64,000 nucleotides of DNA. Source: Acanthamoeba sp. SK_2022b (lineage: Eukaryota > Discosea > Longamoebia > Acanthamoebidae). The stretch covers positions 62,001-126,000 of the forward strand of contig JANDJZ010000052.1 in NCBI GenBank assembly GCA_027943245.1. Reading direction: 5' to 3'. Below, one piece after another: positions 1-16,890 of the stretch (position 1 is its first letter; the number at the start of each line of letters is the position of its first letter). The notes under the pieces are model-generated. The model did not search any database. It was not told the DNA's origin and was given only the letters and a program-made list of their open reading frames with translations. Made by a program: the position numbers and the translations under genes.

Positions 1-269
1 ATCGAGCGGCGCGTCGTTCTGCTTGTTAAGCATTGTTACTTCTGTCGGGTCCTCTTGACCAGCCGTGTCGGCTCCTTGCCTGTGGTCCATCTCTTGCGCT
101 GCCAAAAAGAGTTATCGACGTGGCTGGGCAATCTGGCCAGGGCCTGGTTTTTAAGAATTTCCTTCGGCTTCTCTCGCATTTCTGATGACTGCATTCTTTT
201 CCTGTTGCCGCGGTCAGACAGATAAACAGCTTGCTGGCGTGGCATCCTCAAACACACAATCAGTGATTA
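1..269. other. Window edge, no supported gene
   Basis: No open frame here has a recognisable motif or a plausible splice partner. The reading frame of about 70 codons on the minus strand (36-257) has no domain-like composition. The stretch may be the 5' flank of the gene starting at 270 or the tail of a gene lying outside the window. Confidence 0.4.
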
Positions 270-1919
270 ATGCAGAGGGTGTCCTTCAATCTCGGGGCTC
301 CAGGCTCGTCTGCTCGTGCGCCATCGACGCGTGCACTGTGGGCAAGCGCCAACGCTCAATCGCAACTGCTCTTTTCCAGGAAAATCGCCAACTCTTCATC
401 GCTTCTGGCATTCTCCCCTCCCCTTCCCGCAGCGAGGGCTCCCACTTTGCAGCTATTTCTCACTACACGGCATGCTCGGCCATCGACCATCAGTACCAAA
501 TCGCAAATCGCGATTTTTCCCACTTCCCGCCGTGGATTTGCCAGCAACCGCAACAAGGAGAGTGAGGGCTCATTCACGAGTAAGGATGCTGAAGGTGCGG
601 GAAGTGCACGACGAAGGGTGGAAGTAAATCTGGCAGAATCAATGGACCAGGTGGCCAAGGGCTACTTAAAGAAGTATGGCCGAAAGGTCGCCATCGAGTG
701 GCCTCTACAGGGCCTCAAGTACGGTGCTCTTGCTGCGTTGACCATCGGTACGGTTGCTTAATGCATGCTAGCTCTGTTATTGATTCAATCTCACTACTTG
801 GCAACAGGTGGCGCAGGCTACATGGCAGCGTCGGCCATCGCACAGAAGGCGCGTTCGCTGTTTGGTGGGCGGGAGGTGGCTTCGTACGATCCGGCGGGAG
901 CAGCGGCCAAGAAGAAGGAGGGTGGCTTCTTCTCGCGCATGCTGAAGAGCCACCTGCAGGAGGCATTGGCCCACGAGGTGTCGCGCACCATGAGCCTCAT
1001 GACTGCGCTCAGCCAAACGTCCCGATTGCAAGAAGGTTCCGGTCCACCCCACCTCCCGAAGCTTCGGCCCGTTAGCGTTCTCATATCTCCCCTTCCCGCC
1101 AACCGATCCAATGCTCTGTGCGTGCGTGTCGCAGAAATGGGAGGCGAAGTGATGATCGACATGGAGCAGGCGATGGACAGAGGCGATTACCTGAACTCGG
1201 TTATCGCCGCAAAGCACCCACGCTTCGAGATGTCGACCGTGAGGACGTGGGAATACGACGAACACTGGATCGTTTCCGCCACAGGTACGTCGATTGCTCG
1301 CCTCGACGCGGCTGCCACATTGCTACAGCGAGTGCAAATGCTGAGCCTTGTGTCGCGGCAAATGGTCAGGTCGGCGAGCGCGCCTGTGCGTGCAGGGATA
1401 TCTGGACGAGAAGGAGGACATGGAGAGGGAGCTGGAGGAGAAGAGGGAGAAGAGGCAGCGAGCCAAGGAGCGAAAGAAGCTGGGGCTCGAACCTGAAGAA
1501 GAAGAGAAGAAGGAAACGCCAGAGAAGTCGTTCAACTGGCACTTTGTGCACATTTCAGCCTTCTTCGACAACGACAGGCGACAGATCATCCTGACCCACG
1601 ATGGTAAGGCCTCCATGACCGGCAGCACCCTCGCTGCCACCACCACCACCATCGCTTTCATTACAAACGTTGACTCTCACGTGTTGTTTTGTGCGCTGCA
1701 GCGGAAGCGGGAGAAGACCTGATCGTCCTGCCCGACGCCGAGTGGCCCGGCGAGGAGCGGCGCGGCGCGCCCTACGCAACCGCCGATCCCGATGTGCTCG
1801 AGGCGTGGACGGACGACGAAGACGAAGACGAATCTGTGCGACAGCGGAGGGCCAGGGCGCCCCAGTTCATCGACGCCGAAGTGGTCCAGCCCAAGGACGC
1901 CAACAAGAAAAAGCGGTAA
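270..1919 (+). CDS. Putative mitochondrial protein of unknown family
   Basis: I do not recognise the family. The chosen ATG at 270 opens a long N-terminus that is rich in Ser, Arg and Ala, poor in acidic residues and carries an SRRGFAS segment, which looks like a mitochondrial presequence. A Gly/Ala-rich, possibly membrane-inserting stretch follows (YGALAALTI then GAGYMAAS). The C-terminal half has a charged helix (about 1400-1500) and ends in an acidic tail plus a Lys-rich KKKR terminus. Exons inferred: 270-747, 808-1035, 1135 to about 1286, about 1371-1603 and 1702-1919. The third intron's acceptor is uncertain: using the AG before 1371 keeps the frame, while the later one does not. A Tim44-like role was considered because of the size and presequence, but no diagnostic motif was found. 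Confidence 0.6.
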
Positions 1920-2134
1920 CGGAGAAACGGCACGGCGCCAGGTTATTTCTGAGCACACTGGTTGGTATACGAGGGAATGTAGAGAATTTATTAAATTATA
2001 TTTATTCGTGGGGTGTAAGAGTGCGGCGTTGAAGGTTCTCTTCTTGTTCGGTGGGGCCGTGCCCCTCTACAAGATTTTTCCCAACGATCTTCAGCCTCTG
2101 TCAACACAGCGCGTCATAGGAGGGATTAAATTGC

Positions 2135-8114
<5,980 letters not shown>

Positions 8115-8532
8115 CCCTCTACCAGATACCCAGAGCCCGGCCTGTCATTCGAGCAGCATCCCAAAGAATGTAAACGGTTTGCAGCAACAAGCTCTGGGCT
8201 CCACCTTGCTTTTTTTCTTGTTTGTTCTTAATGTGTGAAGTGGTGAGATCCTTGATCGAGAGGTCAGCTATCGGGGGAGCTTTAACCCACAAGGCAAGCA
8301 TTTTATCCTATTAAGGTGCATACCAAACATATCAAGATGCATGATAAAGGCGACCAACGAGACGAGCGACAATTCGGCCTCTTTCTGGCTCAGGTCGGGA
8401 CAGTGAGTGAGGGAGAACTCAACCTACTTGCCGATGAGTCCTTATAAATAGTCCGCCTAGTCTTCCATCACTTGTGCCTTGTACCTCAATTCCACAAAAC
8501 AGTCTGCTACCGCCAACACCATCACTATCACC
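8115..8532. other. Intergenic promoter region
   Basis: No coding frame was recognised between the PIP kinase stop and the small secreted gene. The useful content is the TATA element near 8443 and an A/C-rich presumed 5' UTR running to the split start codon at 8533. Confidence 0.6.
8443..8450 (+). promoter_or_regulatory. TATA box (TATAAATA)
   Basis: A consensus TATAAATA lies about 90 bases upstream of the initiation codon of the small secreted protein. A pyrimidine-rich stretch about 30 bases downstream is a plausible transcription start. Confidence 0.7.
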
Positions 8533-8989
8533 ATGTACGCCACCATAGGTCCCCGTCCCCATCCGGCTTACCCATGAAGTGATGATGACCACCATCCTTT
8601 GATGCCCTCAGGAGGAAGATCTTTGCTATGCTCGTTCTGGCCTGCCTCCTCGCTGCGGCTCTCGGCGACGCCACCACCGACGGTACGGTGGTGGTGGGAA
8701 CGACGAACCAGGCCCTCACCACCGCCAATACTGGTACCCATTTGCCCACAACGGACGTTCCCTCTTGTTCGCGCTAACCAGGTGCACCAATGGCAGCCAA
8801 GACAGTGACCGTGGGCACCACCGCCACCAACAACGTCGCAACCACTGGACTGCTTGCTTCCGACAACGTCGTCTTCCTGGTACTTTGCGGCCTGGAGGTA
8901 TCTGGTGCTATGACGCATCGCTCACTCGCTCTTTTGTTTGTTTGTAGGCATCGTCGGCGGAATCGTTGGTGCCCTTCAAGTTCTTCTAA
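8533..8989 (+). CDS. Small secreted Thr-rich protein, intron-split start codon
   Basis: The first exon contributes only AT of the start codon (8533-8534). An intron (8535-8611, GTACGC...CAG) follows, and the G at 8612 completes ATG. The product begins MRKIFAMLVLACLLAAALGDA, a clear signal peptide of about 19 residues, followed by a Thr/Val/Asn-rich mature region with repeated VVGTT/TVGTT motifs. A second intron (about 8725-8780) joins at ACT-G/GT. A third (from 8880 or about 8900 to 8947) leads to a short last exon ending TAA at 8989. If the last acceptor shifts by one base, the tail becomes hydrophobic (GIVGGIVGALQVLL), as in a GPI signal or a membrane anchor, so the C-terminus is uncertain. 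A strong TATA box and an AATAAA frame the gene. Function unknown. Confidence 0.7.
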
Positions 8990-9033
8990 GCCCTCCTGCT
9001 GCGACCTCGTCCTCTTCTTCTTTTCAACCATTC

Positions 9034-9039
9034 AATAAA
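9034..9039 (+). terminator. Polyadenylation signal AATAAA
   Basis: A canonical AATAAA lies 45 bases after the stop of the small secreted gene, in a T/C-rich 3' flank. Confidence 0.6.
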
Positions 9040-9192
9040 CACTCCATCTCTCGCCTGTGAAGTCAGCAATACATTGCTCCGCCGCGAGTCCTTCGATGCC
9101 GTAGGATGGGTCTGGTCGTTGGTTGACTCCGGAGAAACGTGCGCCGAGAAAGAGGGAGTAGGACCACACACAACACGCACAAAACGGAAGGT

Positions 9193-10968
9193 ATGGCAAT
9201 GAGGGGCTTCCGTTTCATGTCGGCTCATGCGGTGGGCATATTGGTGCTCGTTGTGGTCATGCTTGTTACCGGCTCCGTCAACACACTCTCGAAGGTGCTT
9301 CATTTTTTATTATTCATCATTTCATCATCCGTTCAATTCATCCTCAAACGAATTTGTATTTCAGAAATGGCAGAATCAGCAGAACAGCCGGGGGCTTTCC
9401 GGCGAGGACAAGCCCTTCTCCTTCCCCTGGTACTCTTTAATCCTATTATTACTATTTCGTATTTTTAATTTAAAATAATGCTTTTATTTAATAGTGGAGA
9501 TATCCGACTCCATGCTTCGGGTTCCTCCGCCTAACACTTGCAGGCGTGCCGCAATGCCCACATCCAACAGTGTTGTATCCGTTATGGCTTACTTCGTAAT
9601 TCGTGACGGCACAGGACCCAGACTTTGTTCATGTTTGCAGGCGAGGCGCTGTGCGCGATCGTCTACGTCATGATGCAGATCTACCGGGCCAAGTGCCAAC
9701 CAGCCGGTTACGCCAATCGCTACCAACGCATCTCTCTCGAGGAACAGGATGACGACCTAGACAGCAAACACAGCGCAAGCCGCTTGACCATCAACGTAAC
9801 CACGGTCGACGACCATGCCACTCCCACGGACGAGGTACCTCCACGATCGTGGCCTCCTCTTCCTGCTGTGTACGATGTCACCTGACGCGGCGGTCTGAAA
9901 TCACAGCGGGGGCCATGGTATGCGCCCTTCTACTTCCTCCTCACGTGTTGCTTCGATGTTATCGGCACCACGCTCGGCGGTATCGGCTTGCTCGTACGTT
10001 GAGCGCCCCACCTCTCCCTACGTTTCTGTCGTTTTGATGGCGACGGATAATGACAACTGTCGATGTGCGTTCTATCTTGGCCTTGGCTACCGCGCAGTAC
10101 ACCTACGCGAGCGTGTTCCAGATGCTGCGAGGCAGCATCATCGTCTTCTCAGGCATCCTCTCCGTGCTCTTCCTCAAACGGTGCGGCACGCAGTCCACTG
10201 ACTTCTCACGTGTGCCCCATTCTAACATTTCGATTTGTCATCATCACGATGCCCACTAGGAAGCTTTACGCCTACAATTGGTTGGGCATCACCATCACCA
10301 CGGTGGGGCTCGCTTGCGTGGGCGTCGCCTCCGTCATCTCCGACTCGGGTAAGGACGCCCTGGTGTCGTGAGTGTGTCGGTCACTACTAACCGGTAGCAT
10401 GTCGAACAGGCAACAAGGACATCAAGGAGGTGATCCTGGGCGACGTGCTGATCATCTTGGGTCAGCTCTCCAACGCCATCCAGATGATCATCGAAGAGAT
10501 CTTCCTCAAGAGGAGAAACGTGCGTGATTGCCCTGGCCCTCTCCCCAAACAGGTCCATCCACACTAACCACACGTATCTTGGCTTCAACGTTTACCGATG
10601 CAGTACCACGCTTTGGTCGTTGTCGGGTTCGTGGCCATCCACATTTGCTTTCCCTCTCACGATTGATTGATTCGTTGGGGTTTGAGCACAACTCTGAGCT
10701 GTGGGCGCACGTATGAATAGTGGTGAGGGCCTGTGGGGCGTCTTCTTGATGGCCGTGGCCGTGCTGCCCATCTGTTACCTCATTCCGGGCTCCGACGGCG
10801 GAAGCTACGAGAACGCCGTGGACGGGTTCGTGATGATCGGGAATAACATGACCCTCCTGTGCTTGGTCCTCCTCTACTGGCTCTCCATCGCCTTCTATAA
10901 CTTCACTTCACTCTCCGTGGCCAAGAGCCTCACCACAGGTAATCTTCACACACGTTCGCCACAGGCAG

Positions 10969-11030
<62 letters not shown>

Positions 11031-11511
11031 GGCGGTTCTCTGGGCCTACCCCAATTTGTGAAGGGGCCCCTCTGGGGATGTGTGGGTGTTGTGTTGTGTT
11101 AACATTTGATGTCGACTAAACATTCGCGCCTTGTGTTCGCAGTGCACCGAACGTTCATTGACGCTTGTCGAACGCTATGCGTACGTTGGAAGCGACGCTG
11201 CCGTTGTGACGAAGTGGATTTGCTGACAAGTTCTCTTGCACACTGGCTCTCTTTGGCGCACAGGTGTGGGCGGTGCAGTTGATCATCTACTACGCGTTCA
11301 ACCACACTTCGCTCGGTGAAGGGTGCGTGGGCTGTGCTCTTGCCGTTCACCTCACACGCGCTTAGCACTAACTTGGCTCTGCGTCAGGTGGGGCCACTAT
11401 TCCTACATTCAGCTCATCGGCTTCGCGCTGCTCATCGGCGGCACGCTCGTCTACAACTCCGTTGTCAAGCTTCCGTTCCTCTACTACCCCACCAAGGAGG
11501 ACAGGCACTGA
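9193..11511 (+). CDS. SLC35F6-like drug/metabolite-type transporter
   Basis: A polytopic membrane protein of the DMT/nucleotide-sugar transporter superfamily, closest by eye to SLC35F6. The N-terminus carries the LVTGSVNTLSKKWQ signature after the first TM segment, as that family does. Later exons give further hydrophobic helices: YAPFYFLLTCCFDVIGTTLGGIGL, the TYASVFQMLRGSIIVFSGILSVLFL block typical of EamA-like repeats, LYAYNWLGI, GQLSNAIQMIIEEIFLKR, a long C-terminal half, and a final helix before KLPFLYYP. The start at 9193 places the first TM close to the N-terminus; an upstream in-frame ATG at 9139 would only add charged residues. About nine introns are present, one carrying a CA repeat. 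The substrate cannot be told from sequence. Members act in the endomembrane or lysosomal system. Confidence 0.85.
10973..11025 (+). repeat. (CA)n microsatellite in an intron
   Basis: An uninterrupted CA run of about 26 units lies in intron 10939-11142 of the SLC35F6-like gene. Confidence 0.95.
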
Positions 11512-11794
11512 TTTGTTTTATTTGGCCACAACACAAATCAATTTCTATTGTTATTTATTTGAAAAAATAAAAATAAAAAATAAAGGGCATTCCAAGCGTA
11601 TCTTCGAGTCGACAGAAAGACACAAGAGAAGACGAAAAGAAAGCGGTGTGTGGCCGCCTTTTCGGCCACCAGCACGACAACGAGTCCTACCTCTCACGCC
11701 TTTTTTGTCTAGGGACGGCATACAGGATGAGTGAACCTCAAGCTTATACTTGCACACGAGCAGAACAGACAAAGAAACCGAGTCGTTTATTAGC

Positions 11795-13477
11795 ATGGCA
11801 TCGTCGAGCTCGCCCTGGCAGAGGTTCCTGAGGGACCTAAAGATAGAAGATCTCCTCGGGGCAGGACCCACGGAGGAGTTGAAGGTGGACATGCTCAACC
11901 GTATCATCTTCCTTAAGTACGCTCCGCCGACGTTGCTGCCTTGTCTCTTTACAGCCGTCCAGGCCACTCACTTGCCTACGCTGCAACGCTCAGTAAGGAC
12001 GAAACAGTGAAGGACACCATCGAACTGCTCACCAAGAACAAGATCATCGCCGCTCCTATCTATGACGATGACGCCAACCAGTACTGCCCTTCGCTCCTAC
12101 CGTGTGGAGAGTCTCGTCTTAACCTGTGGCCTCAATCAGGTTCATCGGGTTTGTGGACATGCTCGACCTGGCCACGCTCTGCGTGGAACACCTCAGCACC
12201 TCTGTAGGCTTCCTTATCTTCCCCCACTGCATCTCAAACGGGCATTGGGAAGGGACTGAGGCTCGCTTTCTGTTCAGCAGGGCCAGCCGCTCACGCAGCA
12301 GGACTTCGAGCGCCTGCCCATCCGCTCCGTCATTGATCTCTCGGTTCGTGGGCTCGCGGGTCCCACCTCCGTAGCGGCCACACTGTAACCGCTCCTCTGC
12401 GTTGTTTGGCGAATCACAGGGCCGTAACACGTGGCTGCCGCTCGACCGTGCAGCTCCGCTGGGCGAGCTCTTCGAGGCGCTGTCAAAGCCCGACGTGCAC
12501 CGCGTGCCGATCGTAGACTCCAAAGGTGCGCGGCGCAGCCACACCTTTCTCCAACTGCTTCACTCCTCGCGAGGCGCGTGCTGTTGGCTTACGCATGTTC
12601 GTTCTCCTGTGTAGAGCGCGAGCCTGAGAAAAAGGTGCTGGCCATCATCACGCAGGCCGAGATTATCCGTTGGCTGTGGGTCAGGTACGCTCCTCGCTGG
12701 AGTGTGCTCTTCAAGGCCTCGCCCTTGGTTTGCAGAGGGCCAGCTGAGTGCTGATGGCGGGAGGCTAGCCGCTCGTCGCCGGGCTTCCCCACTGCGGCGT
12801 TGGCGATGCGGGTCCAGGACATGTCGACGGCGGCCGTGCACGAGTTTGCCTCCCAACGCGAACTCGTTCTGATTGAGGAGAACCACACGGTCATCGCCGC
12901 CCTGCGTAAGATCGTCGAAAAGAGGGTCAACGGTCTCGGCGTGGTACACTGGTCTCGCCTCTGCATTTGTCGCTTTCGTTCTTGACAATCGCCCTCGCTT
13001 TCGTTCTTTCTTCGCACGACAGATCTCGGCGTCGGGGGAGCTGGTCGGTAACGTGAGCGCGACGGACGTGAGGGTGGCCGCCGCCACCGGGTGGCAGGAG
13101 CTAACGGCCCTCCTTGCGAAGCCCCTGCACGATTTTCTCAAGTTCAAGGCCTCGCTCATGCTCAACCTCAAGGAGCGCGCGTCGCACCCTCGTCCCATCA
13201 CCGGTACGCGCACTCTCCTGCTTGCGCTGGCGATCGCTTACCCCCCCCCCACGTCGTGACAGTGACGCCTACCGACACACTCGACACGGCACTCGAGAAG
13301 CTGGCCACGAACCACGTGCATCGGGTGTGGGTAGTGCGCGGCGAGGGCAAGGTGGCCGGCACGGGAGCCGCGGCCGCAGCTGAGGCCGAGGCCGCGGCGG
13401 CCAAGGGCGCCAACATACCCGTGGGCTGCATCAGCCTGACTGACGTCATCCACGAGCTGGCCGAGTTCAACGCCTAG
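11795..13477 (+). CDS. Four-CBS-domain protein (AMPK-gamma/SDS23-like)
   Basis: A soluble protein made of two Bateman modules. The chosen ATG at 11795 (MASSSSPWQRF) opens a short leader ending in a LKIEDLL stretch. CBS1 is DETVKDTIELLTKNKIIAAPIYDD plus FIGFVDMLDLATL. CBS2 has LGELFEALSKPDVHRVPIVD plus VLAIITQAEIIRWL. CBS3 has NHTVIAALRKIVEKRVNGLGVV plus LVGNVSATDVR. CBS4 has DTLDTALEKLATNHVHRVWVV plus GCISLTDVIHEL. The HRVP/HRVW strands are typical of the adenine-nucleotide sensing AMPK-gamma/SDS23 group, so AMP/ADP/ATP sensing is an inference. An Ala/Glu-rich insertion interrupts CBS4 (about 13360-13410). Each CBS half is split by short introns with GTACG-type donors. No glycogen-binding or kinase domain is attached. 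Confidence 0.85.
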
Positions 13478-13685
13478 ACACACGACCACACGCACACGCA
13501 CGCACGAGAAGAAGCTCGCCTCGGAGGGAAGTGAAAGGAAGCGTAAGCGCTCCCACTGATAAATTGAACAACACTGAAGACGCCAACAAGAAAGTAAAGC
13601 GAGAGCTGATGAACGGGCTCGAGGCTTTCCCTCGCTCGCTACGCTCTTGCACTCGAACGGGGGCGTGTTCTGAGAGCCAGCCATT

Positions 13686-14490
13686 TTACTGAGCGCCGCT
13701 GGAGGACGAGTCGCCGATCTTGCCGTACTCGCTGGACTCGCCGATCTCACCGTTGGTCTCTGCATGCCAAATGCCAACAACCCATCACCACCACACGTCA
13801 GCAGCGAAACGCATGGGGGCGATGGAGAGCAAGGCGGCCGCGGGGGCGGGGTGATACCAAAGTTGCGCCAGAGGAGGTAGCCGAAGAAGGCCTGGAGGGG
13901 CTGCATGAGGGTGATCAGGTAGACGAGGAAGCGGAGGAAGTTGAGGTAGCCGGTGCACTGAGCCTCGTCGCCGTCGACGTTGTAGTAGCTCGTGCAGGTG
14001 GCGTTTGCTAGGACGTCGATGGCCTTGTCGCCGTAGCCCAGGAAGCCGAGCTTGCCGATAACGACGAAGAAGTCGAAGACGGCCATGAGCGTGAAGATGA
14101 GGAGGTGGAGCCTGTCGCGGTCCTTCGTGAAGATGGCGTAGACGCCGAACAGGGCAAACACGAAGAACTGGAAGCCGACCTCCCAGACGCTGCTAAACCA
14201 GACGAACAGCGACGCTGTGTAGTTGTAATGTCAACGTTAGGCGAAATTTGTACAAATTTTGAGAACGAATGAATCATGGCTGTACCGAAAATCTGGTAGA
14301 TAAGAAGGAGCGCAAGGAAATAGCGCAAGAAGGTGACGAATCGCGGCTTGATGGCAAGGAACACCACAAGACCAATGGAGAAGAAGACGAAGAGGAGACC
14401 AAGCAGAGGCACCATGATACGGTGCATGTCGGCCACGACATCGTGGTAATCCTTCAACGCGTCGCGCTTGGAAAAGAACGCCTCGGCCAT
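13686..14490 (-). CDS. Four-TM membrane protein, unknown family
   Basis: The protein starts MAEAFFSKRDALKDYHD at 14490. Two hydrophobic helices follow (MVPLLGLLFVFFSIGLVVFLAI and FLRYFLALLLIYQIFG). After an intron (about 14212-14286) come FVWFSSVWEVGFQFFVFALFGVY, LHLLIFTLMAVFDFFVVIG and FLRFLVYLITLMQPLQAFFGYLL, giving four or five TM segments in all. A Cys-containing loop (NATCTSYYNVDGDEAQC) has an N-glycosylation sequon and is probably luminal. A second intron (about 13763-13856) leads to a short polar tail rich in Ser and Gly that ends at 13686. The gene is divergent from the Mad3-like gene and shares a 233-base spacer with it. I do not recognise the family. Confidence 0.75.
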
Positions 14491-14723
14491 CTTCTTGCTC
14501 GGTACGGTGCTGTGAAGAATTAGAAAGACAAGTTCTCTAATGCGATCTGGGGGCCAATATGTGACCGCTGACCAATTAATAATTACCGAAAAGGAATTCG
14601 AAATTCTTATACTTCGCGCTGAAAAACCCGAAAAATTGGTTTCCCGCCTTTTTGCGCTGCCGTTGCTGGTAGCAGAGTTTGTGAGTGCGTTTGTTGAGAT
14701 GGGCACTCAACTGAAAAGACGAG

Positions 14724-16243
14724 ATGGCCGACGAATTGCTGAGGAGAGAGAACGAGGAGCCCACGTGGGTTGTAGAGCTTTCAGAGTGGGAGCACTGCAA
14801 GGAGAACATCGTACCACTTCGTCGTGGCAGAAACGCCCGCCAGCTGGCTGCTGCTTGTTCTTTGGAAGACACGGAGAGTGCCGCAGCCCAGGCCAAGATT
14901 GAAGCCGACAAAAAGTATACGCCTCCGTCACTCGCCTCCTCCTCTTCATCAGGGTCTCATCTTTCACTCCGCTCTTAGGGCGTGGGAAGACGAAATTGCC
15001 AGCTACTCTGGTGAAGATCCGTTGGATTTGTGGGCACGGTACGTTCAATCTTTCCTCAGCATACACACTTCGGAGCTAAGGAATCTACGGCCAGGTATGT
15101 GGATTGGGCGCAGCAGAGCATGGTGGCCGATGACCAGCGACAGCAGCTCATTACCCTCATCGAGAGATGCACCAAGGTGTTCTCAGGCGAGGCTCTGCCA
15201 CGCTACCGCCAAGACCCTCGCCTTCTTCGTCTCTGGCTAGCTTACGTATGCATCTCTTCTTCCAGCTCTCCGCTCACTACTCTCACGAGGATTGCTCTCT
15301 GGTGTCAGACGGACTACTGCGAGGACCCACTCGAGGTGTTCAACTACCTAAAGAGCAACAAGATCGGTGAGAAGGAAGCCGTCTTCTACGAGCGATGGGC
15401 TTCCGCTCTTGAGTTCCGAGGCAGCCAGGCGCTCTGTCAGAAGGTCTACGAAGCCGGCATGCAAAAGTATGTCATTTGTTACCACAGGAACCAGTCTCGC
15501 ATGTGGATTTTCCCTAACCACTGCCCCAGGGGAGCTCACCCCGCGGACTGGCTCAAGGCTCGGTACAAGGCGTTCCAGTTGCGGCTCGTTCAGAAGATCA
15601 AGCCGGCTGCTTCGCAAGGAGGGGCGCTCTCTGCCTCTTCTTCCTCTGCTTCACTCTCCGCCTCTCGGCGCCCGGCCTTGGCGCCTCTCTCCACTTCGAC
15701 TCGCGCTCCCACGACGGGCCTTCGGCCCTCGACTCAGGCGACCAGCGCTCTGACCGCTCGCGCCGGGTCTGCCTCGTCGGCGCTCGGCGGAGGCGTCCGG
15801 CTTGGGTCAATCGCCTCAAGGCCCGGTACGTCGTCTTCGGTCTTTGCTTCGGCACCCAACGGCAAGAGCATCAAGTCAGAGATCTACGTCGATCCCTCGC
15901 ACGCTATGGGCAAGCCTGGCGCGTCCTCAAGCAACACCAACGCCACGAGCTGCGCCAGCAACAAAGAGAGCCAGCTTCCTCACGTTGCTTTGGCCGCGCC
16001 CGAGCTCGCTGAGGGCAAGTGGCTCGCGCTCGCGCCGCTTCAGGAGCGACAGAAAGAGAACAGGCCTGTGCCTCAGAAATGGAGCGATACAGCGGTACCG
16101 GTTCCGGCCTGTGCTGTCGCTCCCAGTACCGATTACCACGTGCTGACCTCGCCGTTTCCCGCCAACAGCTGCCTCAGAAGAATCAGAAAGCCAAGCAGCC
16201 CACAGAGAGTTTCGCCATCTTCGTGGACGACGAATTCCAGTAG
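14724..16243 (+). CDS. MAD3: Mad3/BubR1-type spindle checkpoint protein
   Basis: A component of the mitotic checkpoint complex that blocks APC/C-Cdc20, by family knowledge. The N-terminus has a KEN box in the classic context CKENIVPLRRGR, which in Mad3 acts as the Cdc20-binding pseudosubstrate. The Bub1/Mad3 homology (TPR-like) region follows across several exons: EDPLDLWARYVDWAQQ, ERCTKVF, YRQDPRLLRLWLAY, DPLEVFNYLKSNKIGEKEAVFYERWASALE, and then AHPADWLKARYKAFQLRL. The downstream half is Ser/Ala-rich and holds a second KEN box (QKENRPVPQKW, about 16050-16082). The last exon begins after an acceptor near 16169 and ends FAIFVDDEFQ at 16243. No kinase domain follows, so this is the Mad3 form rather than a Bub1 or BubR1 kinase. 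Confidence 0.88.
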
Positions 16244-16890
16244 AAGTTATCATAAATCAGAGAGGGGAAAGACAAACGGAGCGCGCTTGGGCGGAGCTCT
16301 TCTTTTCAAAAAAAAAAAAAAAAAAAAAAAAACGAGCAACAAGAAACAGTTTGTTAAAAGGATGGCTCAAGTCTCCCGCCCGGCTGCGCTGAAGAGCTGT
16401 GGCTCGAAGATAAGCTTCGCCAGCAGATGTGACCAGAATTGCGCTTATTCGAAAGATGAGAAAGATTTTCTTCAGTTGCTGCGACGATTTAAAGTAAGTC
16501 TTGAGTAACCGGCGCAGCACCCACAACGGGGGACGTACAACGGCAATAGCGTGTGTCCCGACGGGCAAACTGGGGCGATCTAACTCCGCATGCCCGCGCG
16601 ACAGTTGCGCGCACACGCCGCGGGAACATGCTCGACCTCCCGTACCTTCGCCTGGACACGACCGTTCGAGACTACCTTTGCCTGTGTGCTGGCGGTGTGG
16701 GCGCACCGCCAGTTCGTTCACATAGTAATCGGAAGCCACCCGGGAGCTCTCCGCCAATCGCCAAGAGACCCTAGTCCCGACCCACTTTCAACTCTGAGGT
16801 AAAGCCATTCTTCCATCCAGCACACTCAAGCACACACGCTCAACCAGCCCGAACACCTCCTGGCCCGACGTGGTATCCTTTACGTCCAGG
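16244..16890. other. Intergenic region upstream of receptor A
   Basis: Apart from the poly(A) tract, no supported gene was seen in these 650 bases. Short open frames on both strands lack recognisable motifs. The proximal part before 16891 is rich in CACAC and pyrimidines and is probably the receptor promoter and 5' UTR. No clear TATA box was found. Confidence 0.5.
16308..16332 (+). repeat. Homopolymeric A25 tract
   Basis: An uninterrupted run of A begins about 65 bases after the stop of the Mad3-like gene. It could be a replication-slippage tract. No target-site duplication was recognised that would mark it as a retroinsertion tail. Confidence 0.9.

Noticed and set aside
16308..16332. Poly(A) tail of a processed pseudogene or retroposon
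   Set aside because: No intronless gene copy lies upstream, the adjacent Mad3-like gene retains introns, and no target-site duplication was seen.
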